From Eremomyces bilateralis CBS 781.70 (taxonomy: Eukaryota > Ascomycota > Dothideomycetes > Eremomycetales > Eremomycetaceae), in the NCBI RefSeq assembly GCF_010015585.1, contig NW_022985069.1, positions 62,001-126,000 on the forward strand: 64,000 nucleotides of DNA. The letters run 5' to 3'. The notes under the pieces were generated by a model. That model had not been told where the DNA came from. It saw only the letters and a list, made by a program, of their open reading frames with translations, and did no database searches. Shown here piece by piece: positions 1 to 11,776 of the stretch. The position numbers were made by a program, and so were the translations under genes. Position 1 is the first letter of the stretch. Every line of letters starts with the position of its first letter.

Positions 1-2467
1 CCACAGCTCAGGAGAAATCGGACCATGCCGACCGAACCGGCACCAGAAACCCAGTGCAAGGCAGTGCATCCTTCCTCGTTCTGTGCGTTCACGTCCGCCT
101 TTAGCCCGTTATTCCCTTGAAGAAGCATTTCGATGACGGCCGCATGTGAGGGCAGTTCCGCATCCTCGTCGACGGAGTCGGCCTTGTCCTCTCTGCGAGG
201 CGGGGAGCGTGCCCGGACTGGCAACGCGACTGTATCCTGCTTGGGGTCCACGCTCTCGTCTTCGAGTCTGGGGCCATCTTTCCCGCCATATTCATGCAGC
301 GTTTCCCCACGGAACGGATCCTGATTGTGGAAATGGGGCATGCCTGGGGACGATTCATGGCCGTCGACGACTGTGGCATCGTCCAGTTCTTTATCCTTGA
401 GCTCGTCGTAATGTATGTTCTCGATCTCCGCATGACCTCCCCATGACGCCCAGTGAAGGGCACTGCTACCACTCGCGTCCACTCCACTGGGATCGGCGCC
501 AACATCTAGCAGATTCTCCGCAAGCTCCACATGGCCGCCTTCCGCTGCCCCCGCGAGCGTCTCCGCCAGTCGCCGAAGGTGCTTCTGCTCTGCCTCGGGG
601 TCGTTTGCCGCCCTGTCCGCGTCTCGTGCCTCAGCCAGCATGGCCAGCACGCCATCCGAATTGCCGAGTTTCGCAGCGTGGCGCAACGTGTACGTCTCGA
701 CGAGGCTTTCGGCCGTGCCGCTGTTCCTCAGGAGGATCCGAGAGATGGTATCGTGGCCCTGTGACATGGCGTAGATCGCGACATCCCACCCATCATAGTC
801 TCTCGCGGATGCATTGGCGCCTTTCTTGAGCATGCGCAGGAAGAGCTTTTCATTCCCGGTCCATGCCGCTGCATGGAGGGCGGTGGTACCGGCAGCGTCC
901 CGCCCTTCGATGTTCGCGCCGTTAGAAAGCAGGAAAAGCACAGCATCCAGATGTCCGAAATAGACGGCGAAATGAATCGGAGGCGCTCCTATCCAATCCC
1001 ATCCTACGCCCGTTAGTTCATCAAGCTAATCGTAATATACAGGATTTACGAACCGGTTCTGTCGTGCCGAAACAGCTCATTCCCCGGAGACGGTTTCCAG
1101 TGCTCGTCTAAGTCAACGTCGTCATCCTCAGAGACAAGATCATCAAGGGTCGCGGTATCACCCGACGCAGCTGCACGATGTGTAGGCGGGAGCGCTTGGA
1201 GAAAAGCATCGAACTCAGGGTCAGTTGACGCCCACCGCGCGTCAATGGAGATTCGCCTAATAACCGGCCGCTGATAATGGACTCGCCGGAATGGGTGCAT
1301 GTATTCATCCGGAGGAAGAGTTGAACTCCGCCGTATAGAATTCTTCTTTGGATCCGAAGATTCGGGGTTCGATGACTTCCGATCGCGAGGGATACTACCC
1401 GCCGAACGAACCTTTGGTGGTGGCTTGGGTCGCTGGCGCAGATCTTTCCAGAAGTATCGCACACGGTCTTGGTTTTCGACTTTGTACCGCAGAGAGCAAT
1501 GTTTGCATTTCCGTTCGTCGGGATGCACTCCGGTCATCGTGTTCATAGACATGCACCGTGGGCATTGCTTCTCGTTATTCGACGGGGGGTGCTTCATGAG
1601 GAAGCTTAGTCCGATTCTCTTCCCGGGTTGGAACGTTTCGCTCCATCGGTCCAAGGGGACTAGCTCTCCGCCCCGGTCTTCATCCGACACGACGTATTTC
1701 CCACTCTCGACCTTCTCGTAACCCGGGCCGCCTTTATGCATGAGCAACAGAACATCTCTGAATACTTCAGGCGTCGCTGTCAGCATTAGAGGAAGGAAGT
1801 TCTGTCGTCCGAGGGCATCGTCCAAGATGATTGCCTCGGGTCCAAACCCAAACGCCATGTCTTGCGGTCCTCGCTCCCAAATCATCTCTAACTTGAACAA
1901 AGCCTCTTGCATTTGAAATTTGACATCATTGATCCCAACCTCGACTGTATCGAAGCCATTCGTTAGAAGTTTGCGGTTGTCGTCCATTGAACTGGTCATG
2001 GCCGTCAGATAGAACCGCCCAAGCAGTAATTGTAGCGCCTCGAGTTGTAAATTCAACGCCTTCTCAAAAAAAGCAATGTCCTCTTTTCGCGACAACCAAG
2101 TCAAGGATTTATATGCCGTCTTCGCCTTCCCAAATCCGTTCGTCCCCACCTCTTTCTGCTCAAACGCAGCCGTGTATGACTTGGTCTTATCCATGAAACC
2201 CTTTATACACTCCTCTATCTGGAGCCGCTGCGTAGTGACCTCCTGGGCGATCTCCTGCAACCTCTCAATATGCCGAACGTCCTTGTGCTCGCTGATGTGG
2301 AAATCCATGGTGACCGCTTCGGCCTGTAGCGCGGCATGGCTGAGGGCCTTGAGCGTCGCACTGAGCGTGGTGAATTCGCTTTTCGAGCCGCGAGCGGAAT
2401 TGAGCGCTTGTATACATTGGCCGGCGAGCTTCGCGCATGCGATGAAGTCGCCAATTTGGGGTAACAT
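1..2467 (-). CDS. Ankyrin-repeat protein with ubiquitin-like domain (3' end off window)
   Basis: Partial gene: it starts at 2467 and runs off the left edge. Exon 1 is 2467-1054. A 50-nt intron (1053-1004, donor GTTCGT, branch region GAACTAAC, acceptor TAG) joins exon 2, 1003 to the edge. The N-terminal ~150 residues are a helical fungal NLR-like leader (MLPQIGDFIACAKLAGQ). Residues about 205-295 resemble the fungal ubiquitin-like domain (ILDDALGR), followed by a Cys pair CPRC at ~302 and CKHC at ~321 that looks like a zinc ribbon. Exon 2 encodes at least four ankyrin repeats (for example TTALHAAAWTGN, CTALHWVSGAGS) broken by an acidic low-complexity insert. No NACHT or NB-ARC motif is visible, so this is not a full NLR. 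Likely a protein-interaction adaptor; a role in recognition is inference only. Confidence 0.8.
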
Positions 2468-4334
2468 GGCTATAAAGCCGTCCTCCGGTTCTCGGGAGGC
2501 ATAAGACTAGGACGTGATCGTGGGGCTCGGGCGCATAAACACAACAACGCTGTTCCGGTCGCCTGTGAATTCAGGGCACCGAGAGCCGAGGATGGATGAG
2601 TAGAGGTCATAAAATATACTACATCTCAGGATATGTTCATGATCAGACCAAAAAGTCGTCGCAGTTCTCTAGGTATCGCACCCGTCGAACCCTGGACGGT
2701 CTAGACGTGCTGATCGCGAGTCGGACGGGTCTGGCCTTTAGAGACCGATGGGCCTCGCCATATTGGGGCTCTAGCGGCACACTAAAGGGGTTCGTGACAC
2801 CCTGGCCATTGAATCCCGAGCGCATCCTGACAGAGAAGCGAAGGGTAAGCGATGCTTGTCCTTGAGATGGGAAACCGAAGATTTTCACGGTGCGAGGAAA
2901 CAGAAATGGATGCGTCTCAAACATCGGCATTGGGCGGTCCATGACCTTGATATGTAAGTCGTGGTCCACAGCTCCACAGCCCACATAATTCTGTCGCCGC
3001 GTCTGATTGGTCCGACTTGGTCTGCGATGCACCAACTTGGCAAAGATATAGCGGATCAAGTTAGGGGTTACGATCTGTCATCTTTAGCGTACGATTAAAT
3101 CTTAGTGACACGGTCTAATGAATGATCGATAATCGATGAGGAATGTATGTCGATAACATCAATGACGAGGACCCTCAGAGCATGGAATATTGAGGGTAGA
3201 GTTAAAAGGACCGGATAGACCAATAGAAGCGTGAAGCACGTCTAAATCTGTCGTCTTGCTCCTCTTACCAACCACTGGTTGCAGTTCAAATATACCTTTC
3301 ACAATGTTCTCTAAATGGACAGCGCACTGCATGATCGCCATCTCCTTACTTATGCTCTATTCTCTGTCCTATCAGGTTCAGACCTATCGCAAAGACGGAA
3401 GAGTCAATCTGCTCCCCGGGATACCCTTCGGAAAATGGAATACGGCGAATGACGGCGCTGGCAATCCGAAATCGAATCCGATTGCTATTGCGCACAGCCA
3501 ATCGAAAGGGTTGTCAATCGACGAGGCAGGCAGTTAGCCTGAAGGAGAGAGCCTTGCTACATCCACATCTTGCTAGGAGATGAAGCAATCAACCAGCAGG
3601 TTGAAGAAACAGTTCGAGACGGGTCGTTAGAGACTCTTGGTATGTACCATTGCGACAAGCATAAGAAAGAGAGACTATTCATTACCAGATGGCCCTAATG
3701 ATAGACATTGAATCTGAGAGTTTGGTACTCGACGCGCTGGTTCAATGATTCGAAGGGTATCGGGTCCGTATTGGCGCTATTTTGGAAGATTAACTAATTA
3801 CTGCAAAAACTCGAGCTCCAATCCAAGACAAGATTACGTCTGTATTCCATAGGAATAATTCATAATAGTTATTGCCAAAAACCAATAAAAACCAATAAAA
3901 ATCAAACCTGATGGAAGGTGAGACTTGGGAGCATCCAATTCGAAGAACAATTGAGCAGTGAGGTGGCATGTGAACTGTGGCGTAAAACTTGGTATTCAGC
4001 CACATGATGACCAAGTGTAGCGCAACACATCAAAGCTGCAGGTGATGATAACCAGTCAGGCAGTGTGTTCACGTTGCCATTCTTTGTTTCACTGTTTGTA
4101 CACCAGGTCATTTCTTGTGACACCTAATCCGTGACCTTTACAGTGTCTAGAATCACTGTGGAGTGCTTGGCCATCCACGTTGAACTCAACCCGCTTCCAA
4201 CTTCAAGTACTTAAGCTTCGAACACTCCCCTTTTACCTATCTCCAACGCCCGCACTTCAACTCAACCACTTCACAGAGTCAAGCACTTATCGACAGCAAC
4301 TGAATCACATCTTCGAATCCGAACGCAAGAGATC
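2468..4334. other. Intergenic, no convincing gene
   Basis: Short open frames occur on both strands. The minus frame 2643-3059 and the plus frame 3304-3537 are the longest. The latter gives 77 residues with one hydrophobic stretch (CMIAISLLMLYSLSYQV). Neither shows a recognisable domain or splice partners, so neither is called. The part next to 4335 should hold the promoter of the small gene that follows. Confidence 0.5.
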
Positions 4335-4524
4335 ATGGGATTCATGTGGACGAAGCACTGGGGAGGCAGGAGAGCCGGTACGTGTCATCTCCCTATTCCA
4401 TATGTGATCCCCAGTCGCGATCGATCCTAACCAACTTGCAGGTGGCGGCGTCATAGTCGACAAGAACGGCGTCCGACGAGCCCCGTTCCGATTTTCCTTC
4501 GGACGGTTCAGCTGTTTCCGCTAG
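4335..4524 (+). CDS. Tiny two-exon gene, 41 aa, unknown function
   Basis: Exon 1 is 4335-4377, followed by a 64-nt intron 4378-4441 (donor GTACGT, branch CTAAC, acceptor TTGCAG), then exon 2 4442-4524 ending in TAG. The spliced product is 41 residues, starts MGFMWTKHWGGRR and ends FSFGRFSCFR. It is Gly/Arg/Phe rich with no signal peptide or membrane segment. The donor, branch and acceptor are all close to consensus and the phase closes exactly, which argues against chance. The exons are too short for ordinary ORF calling. I do not recognise the family; transcription is unproven. Confidence 0.45.
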
Positions 4525-4852
4525 GCGAATGGATCCATGATAAAGCCGAGAAGTGGGGGTTGCCGCACCTCGAAGTCACGACCATCACGACATCGCAACG
4601 AGCGTTTCCTCTTCGTATCGATATCCAGCCAGCGAGCGATCTGAGCGAGGGGCTGTCTGCAGCTAGGGAATGAATTTGCATGGCGTTTCATGGCGATGTG
4701 GAATCGCTGCAGGCTCGAACATAGCGCGTCGATTCTAGTCTAAACCTATCGAGATACCTTATCATTATGCGAGCCTCTTGACCTCGCAAGTCTATCCGTG
4801 TGATGTACATGGTGATTGAGGTGCATGAACTCGTTTATCGCAGACCGTACTG
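4525..4852. other. Intergenic, converging 3' ends
   Basis: Lies between the tiny plus-strand gene and the 3' end of the minus-strand HEM3 gene, so it should contain both 3' UTRs. No gene or repeat seen. Confidence 0.5.
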
Positions 4853-6150
4853 CTACCTACGGGCTATGATGATCTTCTCCAGGATCTTTTGAGCGCCCTG
4901 ATCCCGCAACGTCCCCGCGATGGCCGACCCCAACGCCTCTGCCTCCTCCACCGTCTCCACCTGCGCTGTCTCCTCCGTCTCCACCGCCTCCGTCCCATCC
5001 ACGCTGACCACCGATGCCCGCACATGGAGCGTCCCCTCCGCCACCCACCTCGTCTCTACGCCGATCGGCACCGAGCATCCGCCTTCTAGCGTCCGCAACA
5101 GCGCCCGCTCCACCGTGCATGCCAGCGTTGTTTGCTTGCATGCTATTGCCTCGAGGAGCTTCAGAATCCGAGCATCCCCTGCTCGAGCTTCGATGCCAAT
5201 GGCGCCTTGGCCTACGGCGTGGAGCATGCCACCGTTGGAGTGGGATAGGCGGGAGGTGATGCGGTCGGAGAGCGAGAGCCGGTCAAGGCCAGCGGTGGCG
5301 ATGATGATGGCGGAGAAAGGAGGATGGGCTTTCGTACCGGCGGATTCGGTGGTATCTTCAGTGCCTGCCGCCGGTGCGGTCGCTCCTGGGATGTCGATCA
5401 CCGACTCATCGAGTTTCCGTAGTCGTGTGGGCACGTTGCCGCGGAGGGGTTCAAATTGTAGATGTACATGCGCTCGGAGAAGTTGCGCGGAGCGCCGTAA
5501 TGAAGATGTGCCCACTATTGACCCTTTGGGCAGGTCGGACAAGGAAGGCTGCTGGACACCAGTGGCATGGAGGTGTTTGAGCAATTCCGGATGAACGACC
5601 AAGGCGTCTCGGGCATCCGCTCTTTTTAGGATGGCGGCGAGTGTGAACTGGGGTGGAAGGGTCGTGGGTATATCTGGTTATCAGTCAGCCGGGCTTCAAC
5701 CGTATTTCAGGGACGGATGGGAAACCCGATTCCCTTCGTTGAACTTTGGATCCACTCACCTTTAAGACTATGGACCACAAAGTCCACCTCTCCTTTCTCA
5801 AGCAGCTCCTCCAGCTCCTCCGTCCATAGGCCTTTCGCGTCACTCTGCGACGGCTTCGGCGCTCCTGCTACTTGGCTGCTGACCGCTTCATTGCTCGACG
5901 CTGTGAAGTCCCATAGCGGCGTGACCTTATCCCGATCCCCCAATGGATCTAGGCCTTTGACGCCTATTCGTCCCCGATATTCGGGATATGCGTCCTCCAC
6001 GGCTCGGATAGCAAGGTCGGTTTGAATGCGCGCCAGCAATGACTTTCGGGTGCCCACCACGGCGAGCGGGTCCGCCAACGGCACCGGGGAGGGAGGGCCG
6101 GTCGTCTTGTCTGCCGAGCTGGTGGTTATCTGCTCTGGTTTGGATGCCAT
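4853..6150 (-). CDS. HEM3: Porphobilinogen deaminase (hydroxymethylbilane synthase)
   Basis: Cytosolic enzyme that condenses four porphobilinogens into hydroxymethylbilane, the third step of heme synthesis from ALA. Exon 1 is 6150-5760 and exon 2 is 5673-4853, around an 86-nt intron (GTGAGT to CAG); product 403 aa. Family signatures are VVGTRKSLLARIQTDLA near the start, DFVVHSLKDIPTTLP across the splice site, VGTSSLRRSAQL and LRGNVPTRLRKLDE. Cys at about residue 330 in LEGGCSVPIGV is the expected dipyrromethane-cofactor attachment site. It is longer than the yeast enzyme because of low-complexity inserts after VPTRLRKLDE and near the C-terminus. The ATG at 6150 was preferred over an upstream in-frame ATG at 6237 because conserved sequence starts only after it. 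Divergent from RPC4. Confidence 0.95.
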
Positions 6151-6613
6151 TGTTGCGTTCTCGAAATATGAGTATGTCTTTTGCCTTCGAGGTCTCAAGA
6201 ACGAGGAATATACAGGCTGATACGACACCACATGCAAGTTGATATTCGGCCCGAGTACTACTTTTTAGCCGAATCGAATGGAAATGAATGTTCCGTTAGA
6301 TATGGCGGCCGAAAGGTAAATGCTGTCAACGAAGGAGACCGTCGTAATTCGCGTGGATATTCACAATAGTGATAAGTGGCGGTCGAATGTGTGGGCCAAA
6401 CGCTTCGTAGGAAAGATTTCAATTGAAGTGAAGTTCTGACAAGCCCCTCAATATTTCCGCGAGTCAGTAGGCGGTTTCTCCTACACACAGTCTCCCGGAT
6501 CATGACTCGGTATATAAATTTCACCTCCACCACCACCATTTCTCCCACCAAGTCCCAGCATCCATCTACAACTACAACGTCGCTTCACAAGCCTTTCCAA
6601 ACCGACCGATCCA
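6151..6613. promoter_or_regulatory. Shared divergent promoter, HEM3 / RPC4
   Basis: This 463-bp spacer separates the start codons of HEM3 (minus) and RPC4 (plus) and must hold both promoters. A TATA-like TATATAAA lies at 6511-6518, about 96 nt before the RPC4 ATG, followed by a pyrimidine-rich stretch typical of fungal leaders. Confidence 0.5.
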
Positions 6614-8414
6614 ATGGCGCCGCCAGTGCGCCCTCCCGAACGCCGACCTGTCGCACCCCCCCGATTCCGCGGACGACGTAGCGCCGAAGAACGAGCCGCC
6701 CTCGCCCAAGCGGAGCAGGCCCGGTTCGGCGAACCTGGAGAGTCGTCCGGTGCAGCGCGCGGTGGAAATCGGGCGGTCGGTCGAGGGAATGGACCCGCTG
6801 GACGTGGAAGAGGTCGGGGTGGTTTTCCTGGGCGGCCGGGGGCGATGCCCAGTGGACCGTTCTCTGCAGGAGTTGCGCCAGATGGTAAGCGTTGTCTGAT
6901 ATGTAGGATGGACAATACTGAAGAGTCCGGTAGATCCGAATAAGGTTGCGAAGACCGAGTCTGATCCGACACGCTCTCAGGAGACGACTCTACTTGCGGC
7001 GCCGTCATCATCGTTCTCACAAGGCGGCAGGGCGGTGCGGGGTGGGAGAAGAGGCTCAGGGACCGCTGGGCGACCGCGAATCAAGCAGGACCCGGGAGAC
7101 AAGGACGTCAAGGCTGAGCCTACAGATGGAGATGGGATCAAGTCCGAATTTCCCGAGGAAGTCGGCTACATATCGTCAGACAATGAATTGGAGTCGCAAG
7201 GTCCGCGGAAGGATGTGGACACCATCAATCTCGTTAGCGACGACGAAGAGGAAGAGGATGGGAACGGTCCGCCGAGGCGGCGTAAACACCGTTATGAATC
7301 GTCCATCGAACCCGTGCGACCACATCGTGTCCTACACCGAGACCGAGTGGCGGGCATCAACACCGATGCCAGCTCTGCTACCGCCGGCGAGCTCCGTCGC
7401 CAAGCTGAGGAACGAGGCGGTTTGGACAAGGTGTCAGTAGAAGACGTCGTATCGTCCATCGCAAACAAGGAGCCAACTCGCAACAAAGATGTGGATGTTC
7501 TCAGCAGCGGGCGCCGCTGGAAAGGCGTCTACGAAGAAAGCGACGATGAAGACCGCATGCCCGAGATCAAACCCGACCCCGGCGCCTCGCCCAAACGTGC
7601 CCGCGGCAAAGCCCCCGTCATCGACCTCGACGCCCCTCCCGACGCCCCTCCCGACGCCCCCCATCTCTCGCCCCAGCCCGCCCCGAAAAAAGCCTCCAAG
7701 CTCCAAAAGCCCATCCTCCAAACCGACGAAGAGCGCGCGGAGTGGGACCGCCACCTCTCCGCGCTCGATTCCCTCCGCCTCGAACTCGGCCCCGCCGCCA
7801 CGAAGCGCGCACAGCTCGACTCCGACGGCGACATCGCCATGGCCGACAACGCACTCGACGACCCCGCCCTCCCCGACCGTCTTTACCTCTTCCAACTCCC
7901 TCCGGTCATCCCCGACCTGCTCCCGACCGTCGATGCCGACGCGCCCGCTCCCGCTGAGCCGGACGCCACCGACCCCATCAACGCAGCGCGTAACCCCGCT
8001 CAGGGGGGCGCCCCCGCCGGCAACAAGGCGATTTCCCTCGCGGCGCTGAAGACCGAGGACGCCGGCTCGAAGAAGGTGCTGCCCACGGCGCCGCAGCTGT
8101 CGGAAGGATATGCGGGCAAGCTGCGGGTGCACGCGTCGGGTCGGACGTCGGTGGACTGGGGGGGAACGCCGTTCGAGTTGCAGATGGGGGTGGATGCGGG
8201 GTTTCTGCAGGATTGCGTTCTGGTGCGGATGCCGGAGAAGGTGGGGGTGAAGAAGGAGGCGGGGGAAGGGGAGGGGGAAGGGGAGGGGGAAGAGAGGACG
8301 ACGGGGAAGGGGAAGGAAGGGGGAGCGAAGGAGGCGTTTATGTTTGGACAGATTCGGGGGAAGTTGGTCATGGTGCCGGATTGGGAGGCGATTTTGGGGA
8401 GTGGGGCGGGGTGA
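6614..8414 (+). CDS. RPC53: RNA polymerase III subunit RPC4 (Rpc53 homologue)
   Basis: Subunit of the Rpc53/Rpc37 subcomplex of Pol III, involved in termination and reinitiation on tRNA and 5S genes. Exon 1 is 6614-6884, intron 6885-6933 (49 nt, GTAAGC to TAG), exon 2 6934-8414; 583 aa. The N-terminal third is basic and RG-rich with GRGRGRGG. The middle is acidic with scattered Lys and short repeats (PPDAPPDAPH near 7640). The C-terminal RPC4 domain runs from LYLFQLPPVIPD through GKLRVHASGRTSVDWGGTPFEL to FMFGQIRGKLVMVPDW and identifies the family. A Gly/Glu-rich insert (GEGEGEGEGEE) interrupts the domain near the end. Convergent with the BRCT gene 268 bp away. Confidence 0.92.
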
Positions 8415-8681
8415 TGGTCGGGGCTGGCTGGTCGACGATTCGAGGATTGTGGGACTCATGTACGATATCGGTTCAGGGAGCTATATACCCTGGTGCATCC
8501 TTCAAATGGATGCCTACTCTGGTGCAATGCCATGCTCCTTAATGGCAATAAATACAGACGCCTGGGCTATGCGGTGAAAACAACCACCAAATCGAACGTA
8601 TAGTCGACAGCGTTCCTGACTCCATGAATGTATCCCATCTGCTCACCGCCCGGAGAAACTTCTCTCCCACCTAGAATGCAC

Positions 8682-11600
8682 TTAGAACCCTTCCATCCGC
8701 CTCTTACTCCTCCTAGTCATCCTCGGCGTCTCATCAACCCCTTTTTTCTCAACCTCTACCACCTTCTCCCCCCCACCCTCCTTCCCCCCTTTCCCCCTCT
8801 TCTTCTTCTCCCCCCGCGGCGGCCCACCCCCTCCCCCCTCCTCCTCTTCTCCCTTCCCCGTCATCCGCCGCAAAATCATCTCCCGCGACCGCTGCTGTTC
8901 CGGATCCTCATACACTAGATGCTGCGACGGGAAGAACCCTGTCGCTGAGCTGTCGAGCGAGGACTTCGACGCCGGCAGCTTCGGCGCGAGGAAGTCGGGG
9001 CTCGGTGGGTCTTCGTCAGCTTCCCCGCGGAGTGATCGCGCGTCGTCCTCGTTCGGCGCATTGGCGCTGTCCCGTCCGGACGTCCGCTTCGTCTGCGTGA
9101 GTCGCCCGAGCAGACCGCTCGCGCCCGAGGCCGACACGGGCGCTTCGCTCCCCTGGCGCGAATTGGCGAGGGAGGAATGGCTCGAGACTGCGCGCCCAAG
9201 GGGACTGCGCTTCCGCTTTCCGCCAGGGACGGCATGGGATCTCGTGGCTTCGACGTCGCCGGGTTTCAATTTGTCGGTACGGGAATTCTGGCGGTTGGAG
9301 AGGAGCTCGATGGAGGTGGCTAGGGCGTTTAAGGGGGGGGATGAGGGGCGGGGATGGGTGGGGTTTGTCGGGGGTCCAGGGGACCGCAGACTAAGCCGCA
9401 GAGACCTCTTTTGGGCAGGGTGGGAGGGTGGGGCGGTGGTTTCGTCCGTCACATCCATCGGGGGCGGGGCGGAGAATTCTTCGAGCAGCTCGTTCGGGTC
9501 TAATTCCATGCCGGAGCGAGAATCCGGCCGCGGGGCTACCGGTTTCCTGGCGTCACGTGCCTCTGGTTGCAGGGCGGCGTTGGAGTTTCCATTCGGTTCT
9601 TGTAGCGGATGAGGGTCCCCTTCGTGTCGAGTGGTCGTGGTTGGCGTCCTGGTTTTGCGAGTTGCGTCGTCGACCTCTTTATCGGGGTGGATGGACAATG
9701 GGGCGGAAGGATCTCTTGAGGTTGGGCGACTTGCCTCTGTTCCGGGTTTAGTCGCAGGGGTAGATTTGACCGGTGGTTTCTCTCCTAGACTTGGGTATAA
9801 AGTAGACAACGCATTGGTAGGTACCCATTCGACATCCGCAGTCGTCCGCCGATTCGCTTTCGATAGATCATCATCCTCATCGCTGCCGGCCGCCCGTTTC
9901 CCTTTCTCGGCCACTTCGTAGATCAAATACTTCCGCGGATCAGGAGCGTTGTAGTGGGTCAAGCAGTCGTACAACCACTCCACATCAACCACCGGAATGT
10001 GCTCGCGCATAGCGAAATCGATTTTGCGCGACTGCGTCAGCTGGGTGCCGGCGCTTCTCCGCGCATCGGCCTCCGGGGCGGCGGAAACCAGGATGTCGAC
10101 GTCTTTGGTCAGATTTTCCACGAACACGGCGCCCATTAATTTGAGGACGCGACTGACATGGAGTAAGTCGATATCGTGGATGCCGGTGGTGCAGATGCGC
10201 AGATCCTTCCAGCCGTGGACCACGCCGGCTCCGAGTTGTTTGAAGGGCTGGAGCATGACCGTGGATTTCCATGTCGGATTGGTCGCGGGTCGTTCTTCGG
10301 GTATCTCCATGAGCGTTTTAGAATGTAGGCATTGTTCTACCCATTGATCTGTGACAATGGACATGTGCGATACGGGGTTATGGTAAGCATGAGGGAGGTT
10401 GAGATCGGAGAGGGAGGTTGAGAGTATCGACGCCTCCGTGGAGAATGGATGTTCATGGGGTAGAACCAGAAAGCCTGAAGAGAGTGTTGTTGTTGGGACC
10501 GAGGTCAGATCGGTGAGACTAAGGACATTTGCGTCGTTTGACTCAAGGAATTGGCGAAGGACCCCTTCCTATGGTAAGACGTCAGCAAAGCGCAAATGAG
10601 ACCTAAGGGGTGCATCCAACTCACCTTCTTGCGCTCGAAAGCCCATATAAACACCGCTCTGCGTCGGAATATGCCTTGCGCTTTCGGCTTCGACGCTCGA
10701 GGTCCCGAGCGGGAGGAGACATCCGCCTCCAGGGTTGGTTCTGCGGTGAACTGAAGCTCCTCATTCACTTCGGACTGGTCTAGCTGTGGGCTCCCATCTG
10801 GAGTCACTCCCTTTTCCGGCTCGTCAACATCCCACTCGCCCTGCTTCCCTACTTCGGGCCCCCGGGAGGTGATTTCCGCCCACATCTCCCCGCTGCCCTC
10901 TAACCGCTTGCTCGTGGTCCTCCTGATTTTCCGCCGCTTTTTTCCGGCGGTGTCTTCGTCCGAGTCCCGCCCTAGATGCGAAACCGCCACGGTATTTCCC
11001 AACTCGATCTGCGGCGGCGAGGGCAGAGGGGCGGCGACGGTAGCACCCACACCTCTCTGTTCAGGTGGAGTCCGTGGATCGTAGAGATTCTCCTCCAGTA
11101 TCAACCCCCGCTGCAGACTGTCCTGAAGCCATTCCAGCGCCACCACTTTGATCCCCCACTGCATCGCAAACTCATATTTCTTCCCCTGTGGCTCCTTTGC
11201 GATCAGATGCGTGACCTCTCTCGTCAAGTCCCCGGAATACAACGCGCCATTGTCCCGAATCGCTCGATTTATCGTCTGTCGCACCTGCAGGTCTTCGAAC
11301 CCGGTGACCGAGATCCGCAGTCCGTGGAAGACGGGCACGCGATGCTCCCGCTCGAGTTGGGCGACCCACTCGGCGACTTTGGACGGGGCCTGCTCGTCCC
11401 CCTCGCGCCAATGGTCGCGGCAGGCGAGGATGAAGGAGGAGAGCAGGACTTTGACGTCGGGGCGCTCGCGGGCGACGTACTTGTACTTGGGGGTGTCGGT
11501 GTTTCCCACTATGAGGTGGGTCACGTCATTGCGGAGGTCGTAATGGTGTAGAGCGCCGAGCTGTTCGGCGATCTGAGCAATTTCGGACTGGGAGTTGGTC

Positions 11601-11776
11601 AGTTGTGTCGTTGCCAACAGGCTGATGTATGGGGAGCATTTACTCGTAACTCGGAAGCGATTGAAGTGCAGCATATCACTGCTCCTCTCAGTGGAGCTTC
11701 GGACTGTTTATGCTGTTAGACTGATTGTATACGATGCGGACTTCAACGCCTGTAACGTACCGTCATTCTGCACCAT
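8682..11776 (-). CDS. DPB11: Four-BRCT replication/checkpoint protein, Dpb11/Rad4/TopBP1 family
   Basis: Scaffold that binds phosphorylated Sld2/Sld3 and checkpoint clamp proteins in replication initiation and the DNA-damage checkpoint. Exons: 11776-11761, 11696-11644, 11587-10625, 10568-8682; 972 aa. BRCT1 and BRCT2 are N-terminal: PLRGAVICCTSI, VTHLIVGNTDTPKYKYVARERPDVKV, then GLRISVTGFEDLQVR and KVVALEWLQDSLQRG. BRCT3 and BRCT4 form a second pair in exon 4 (SIVTDQWVEQCL; DLRICTTGIHD to PVVDVEWLYDCL). The remaining C-terminal region is disordered and ends in a basic tail, MTRRSKRRMEGF. The first splice is the weak point: a 16-nt first exon with a perfect GTACGT donor needs an AAG acceptor (at 11697) to stay in frame. 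The other introns are standard 56-nt GT-AG. Confidence 0.9.

Noticed and set aside
4920-5594. Plus-strand ORF of 224 codons opposite HEM3
   Set aside because: Antisense shadow of the HEM3 exon; no domain.
7434-8459. Long minus-strand ORF (341 codons) opposite RPC4
   Set aside because: Fully antisense to the clear RPC4 exon; its Arg/Pro/Gly-rich composition is what high-GC coding DNA gives on the other strand.
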